This document shows positions 62,572 through 64,000 of a stretch of 64,000 nucleotides of DNA, one piece after another. A program made the translations under genes and the position numbers. Origin of the DNA: Bacteroidia bacterium (lineage in GTDB: Bacteria > Bacteroidota > Bacteroidia > Bacteroidales > Paludibacteraceae); the NCBI GenBank assembly GCA_009929375.1, contig SAAO01000004.1, positions 1 through 64,000 of the forward strand, in the 5' to 3' direction. The notes below the pieces were generated by a model. The model was not told the origin of the DNA. It saw only the letters and a list, made by a program, of their open reading frames with translations, and did not search any database. Positions within the stretch are counted from its first letter, which is position 1, and each line of letters starts with the position of its first letter.

Positions 62572-64000
62572 ATGAATATAAGCCATCGCATTATCACTTT
62601 TTTTATTTTCCAAATGCTTTTGCAATGTGTGTTTTCGCAGGAATTTACGCCCATTGTAAAGCAATATAATAAAAAGGACTACGGCGCTGCCAATCAGAAC
62701 TGGGCAGTGGGGCAGGGTGCCGATGGTATGATGTACTTTGGGAATAACAATGGTCTGTTGCAATACGATGGTTCATCATGGGAATTGCACCGTATGCCTC
62801 AGAATAAAATTGTGCGTTCACTCCTGGTTTCGGGCGAAAGAATTTATGTGGGCTCGTTCGAAGAGTTTGGTTTTTTTCAGAAAGATGAACTTGGTCAACT
62901 TGCTTACACCTCACTTTCCGATAGTCTGAAAGCCTACGATATGCAGAATGATGAAATCTGGACCATTTTGCAACTGAAGGACCGCGTTATTTTCCAGTCC
63001 TTTACTTCATATTTTGAAATGAAGGATAATAAGGTTTACGGGTATCGTTTGCCTTATACTTTTCTGTTTTTCAATCAGTACCGCGATAAAATTTACACAC
63101 ATACCGAACAGATTGGTTTTGGCATTTTCGATATGCAAAAACGAAAACCAATCCCTGTTCAGCAAAATATGTTTGGCAGTCAGGTGTTTTCGGTACTTAC
63201 TTTCGATCCGCTACATGCACTTGTGGTGACAAAGTCGGACGGGCTTTTTCTGTTCGATGGAGCAACATTCAAACCTTTTAAAACGGCTGCTGATGCGGAA
63301 ATTAAACGGGCTGAGATTAACCGCGCGCTGATCACCACCGATGGAATTATTGTACTTGGAACAATCCTCAACGGAGTAACTGCCATCGACAAAAAGGGAA
63401 ATCATTTGTGGACGCTTAATACTTCGAATATTCTGCAAAACAATACGGTTTTAGGCATGTTTTACGATAAAGACAAGAATCTCTGGCTGGCTATGGACAA
63501 AGGACTTGCGTCGATTCAGCTCAATTCCTCTCTGCGTTACATTCATGCATTCAAACCCTCTATCGGAGCTGTATATTCATTAAATTACAATGCTTCAAAT
63601 TTGCTTATCGGAACTAATCAGGGACTTTACCGTGCGCGATATGACGAGAACCGGCGGTCTGTAAGTGACCTGAGGCTTGAACCAGCCTTAAAGGGACAAA
63701 TTTGGAATGTGAGCCGCTTCGATAATCAGGTGATTTGTGGTAACAACGAAGAAACCTATAATATAAATCCCTCGGGAGTTTCGTTTATGTCGCCTGTGCG
63801 CGGAGGCATTTGTATCCGGAAAGGTTTGGTGCAGGGACAGGAAATTCTGGTGCAGGGGACTTATACCGACCTCTGTATTTATACACGCGAAAACGGACAA
63901 TGGAAATTCAGCCATACCGTATCCGGTTTTGTAAATCCTGTGCGCTATATCGAAATTGATTATACAGGTACTATATGGGCCAGTCACCTGCATCAGGGAC
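62572..64000 (+). CDS. Two-component-regulator propeller sensor protein (partial, runs off the right edge)
   Basis: The frame is open from ATG 62572 to the window end, 476 codons, without a stop. After a short signal peptide (MNISHRIITFFIFQMLLQCVFSQ) it has repeated short propeller blades, e.g. ADGMMYFGNNNGLLQYDG, FYDKDKNLWLAMDKGLASI, LLIGTNQGLYRAR, of the periplasmic sensor type found in hybrid two-component systems and in LuxR-type regulators of Bacteroidota. The output domain is outside the window, so kinase and LuxR-type regulator cannot be separated. Only the propeller part is seen. Confidence 0.8.
   Translation, partial: MNISHRIITFFIFQMLLQCVFSQEFTPIVKQYNKKDYGAANQNWAVGQGADGMMYFGNNNGLLQYDGSSWELHRMPQNKIVRSLLVSGERIYVGSFEEFGFFQKDELGQLAYTSLSDSLKAYDMQNDEIWTILQLKDRVIFQSFTSYFEMKDNKVYGYRLPYTFLFFNQYRDKIYTHTEQIGFGIFDMQKRKPIPVQQNMFGSQVFSVLTFDPLHALVVTKSDGLFLFDGATFKPFKTAADAEIKRAEINRALITTDGIIVLGTILNGVTAIDKKGNHLWTLNTSNILQNNTVLGMFYDKDKNLWLAMDKGLASIQLNSSLRYIHAFKPSIGAVYSLNYNASNLLIGTNQGLYRARYDENRRSVSDLRLEPALKGQIWNVSRFDNQVICGNNEETYNINPSGVSFMSPVRGGICIRKGLVQGQEILVQGTYTDLCIYTRENGQWKFSHTVSGFVNPVRYIEIDYTGTIWASHLHQG

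Overview
The window looks like chromosome of a Bacteroidales-type Bacteroidota, perhaps close to Paludibacteraceae. The evidence is tandem SusC/SusD pairs, type IX secretion (T9SS) C-terminal sorting domains plus a SprE/PorW lipoprotein, TAnnTTTG-type promoters, the lack of Shine-Dalgarno sites, and the pheA - aminotransferase - DAHP synthase/chorismate mutase gene order. The genus is a guess. Most of the window is ordinary core genome, broken by intergenic repeats and one large outer-membrane uptake locus.

Layout. 1-540: two small paralogous ORFs and hairpins abutting the 3' end of a minus-strand tRNA-Ala(GGC), possibly the edge of an integrated element. 793-1679: DUF4286-like gene and ruvC. 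1919-6869 (minus): secreted T9SS-CTD protein, LMW phosphatase, pfkA, ispH. 7488-9542: htpG. 9843-12200 (minus): nfnA-nfnB, a transhydrogenase linking NADH, NADPH and ferredoxin. 12606-16197: aromatic amino-acid operon (pheA, aminotransferase, DAHPS-CM) behind a Phe/Tyr-rich leader peptide and attenuator. 16379-35639: seven outer-membrane/lipoprotein genes (FAS1x4, SusC, SusD, FAS1x2 plus a beta module, FAS1x2 plus a C-terminal module, SusC, SusD), then a separately promoted T9SS-secreted protein. 35724-41336 (minus): RND efflux system. 41559-46205: pirin, ThrE-type exporter, nth, a conserved protein of unknown function and a small ORF. 46212-52507 (minus): mutL, small membrane protein, manC, ovoA, GNAT. 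52779-60153: beta-barrel protein, DUF6242-like lipoprotein, exonuclease III, an orphan MlaF-type ATPase and SprE/PorW. 60256-64000: small CCG-motif membrane protein, prfC, and the start of a propeller sensor running off the window.

How the genes work together. The most distinctive coding region is the FAS1/SusCD locus. It has no visible glycoside hydrolase, protease, sigma/anti-sigma pair or hybrid sensor. One of its FAS1 lipoproteins shares a C-terminal beta module with the secreted protein at its end. The strongest regulatory find is the leader/attenuator upstream of pheA: the Phe and Tyr codons, the antiterminator pairing and the terminator can all be read directly.

Repeats are unusually informative. 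Two 201-bp copies of a structured element lie about 33 kb apart. A 30-bp intercistronic sequence is shared by two unrelated operons. Degenerate octamer arrays fill operon spacers and flank the orphan mlaF gene in inverted orientation.
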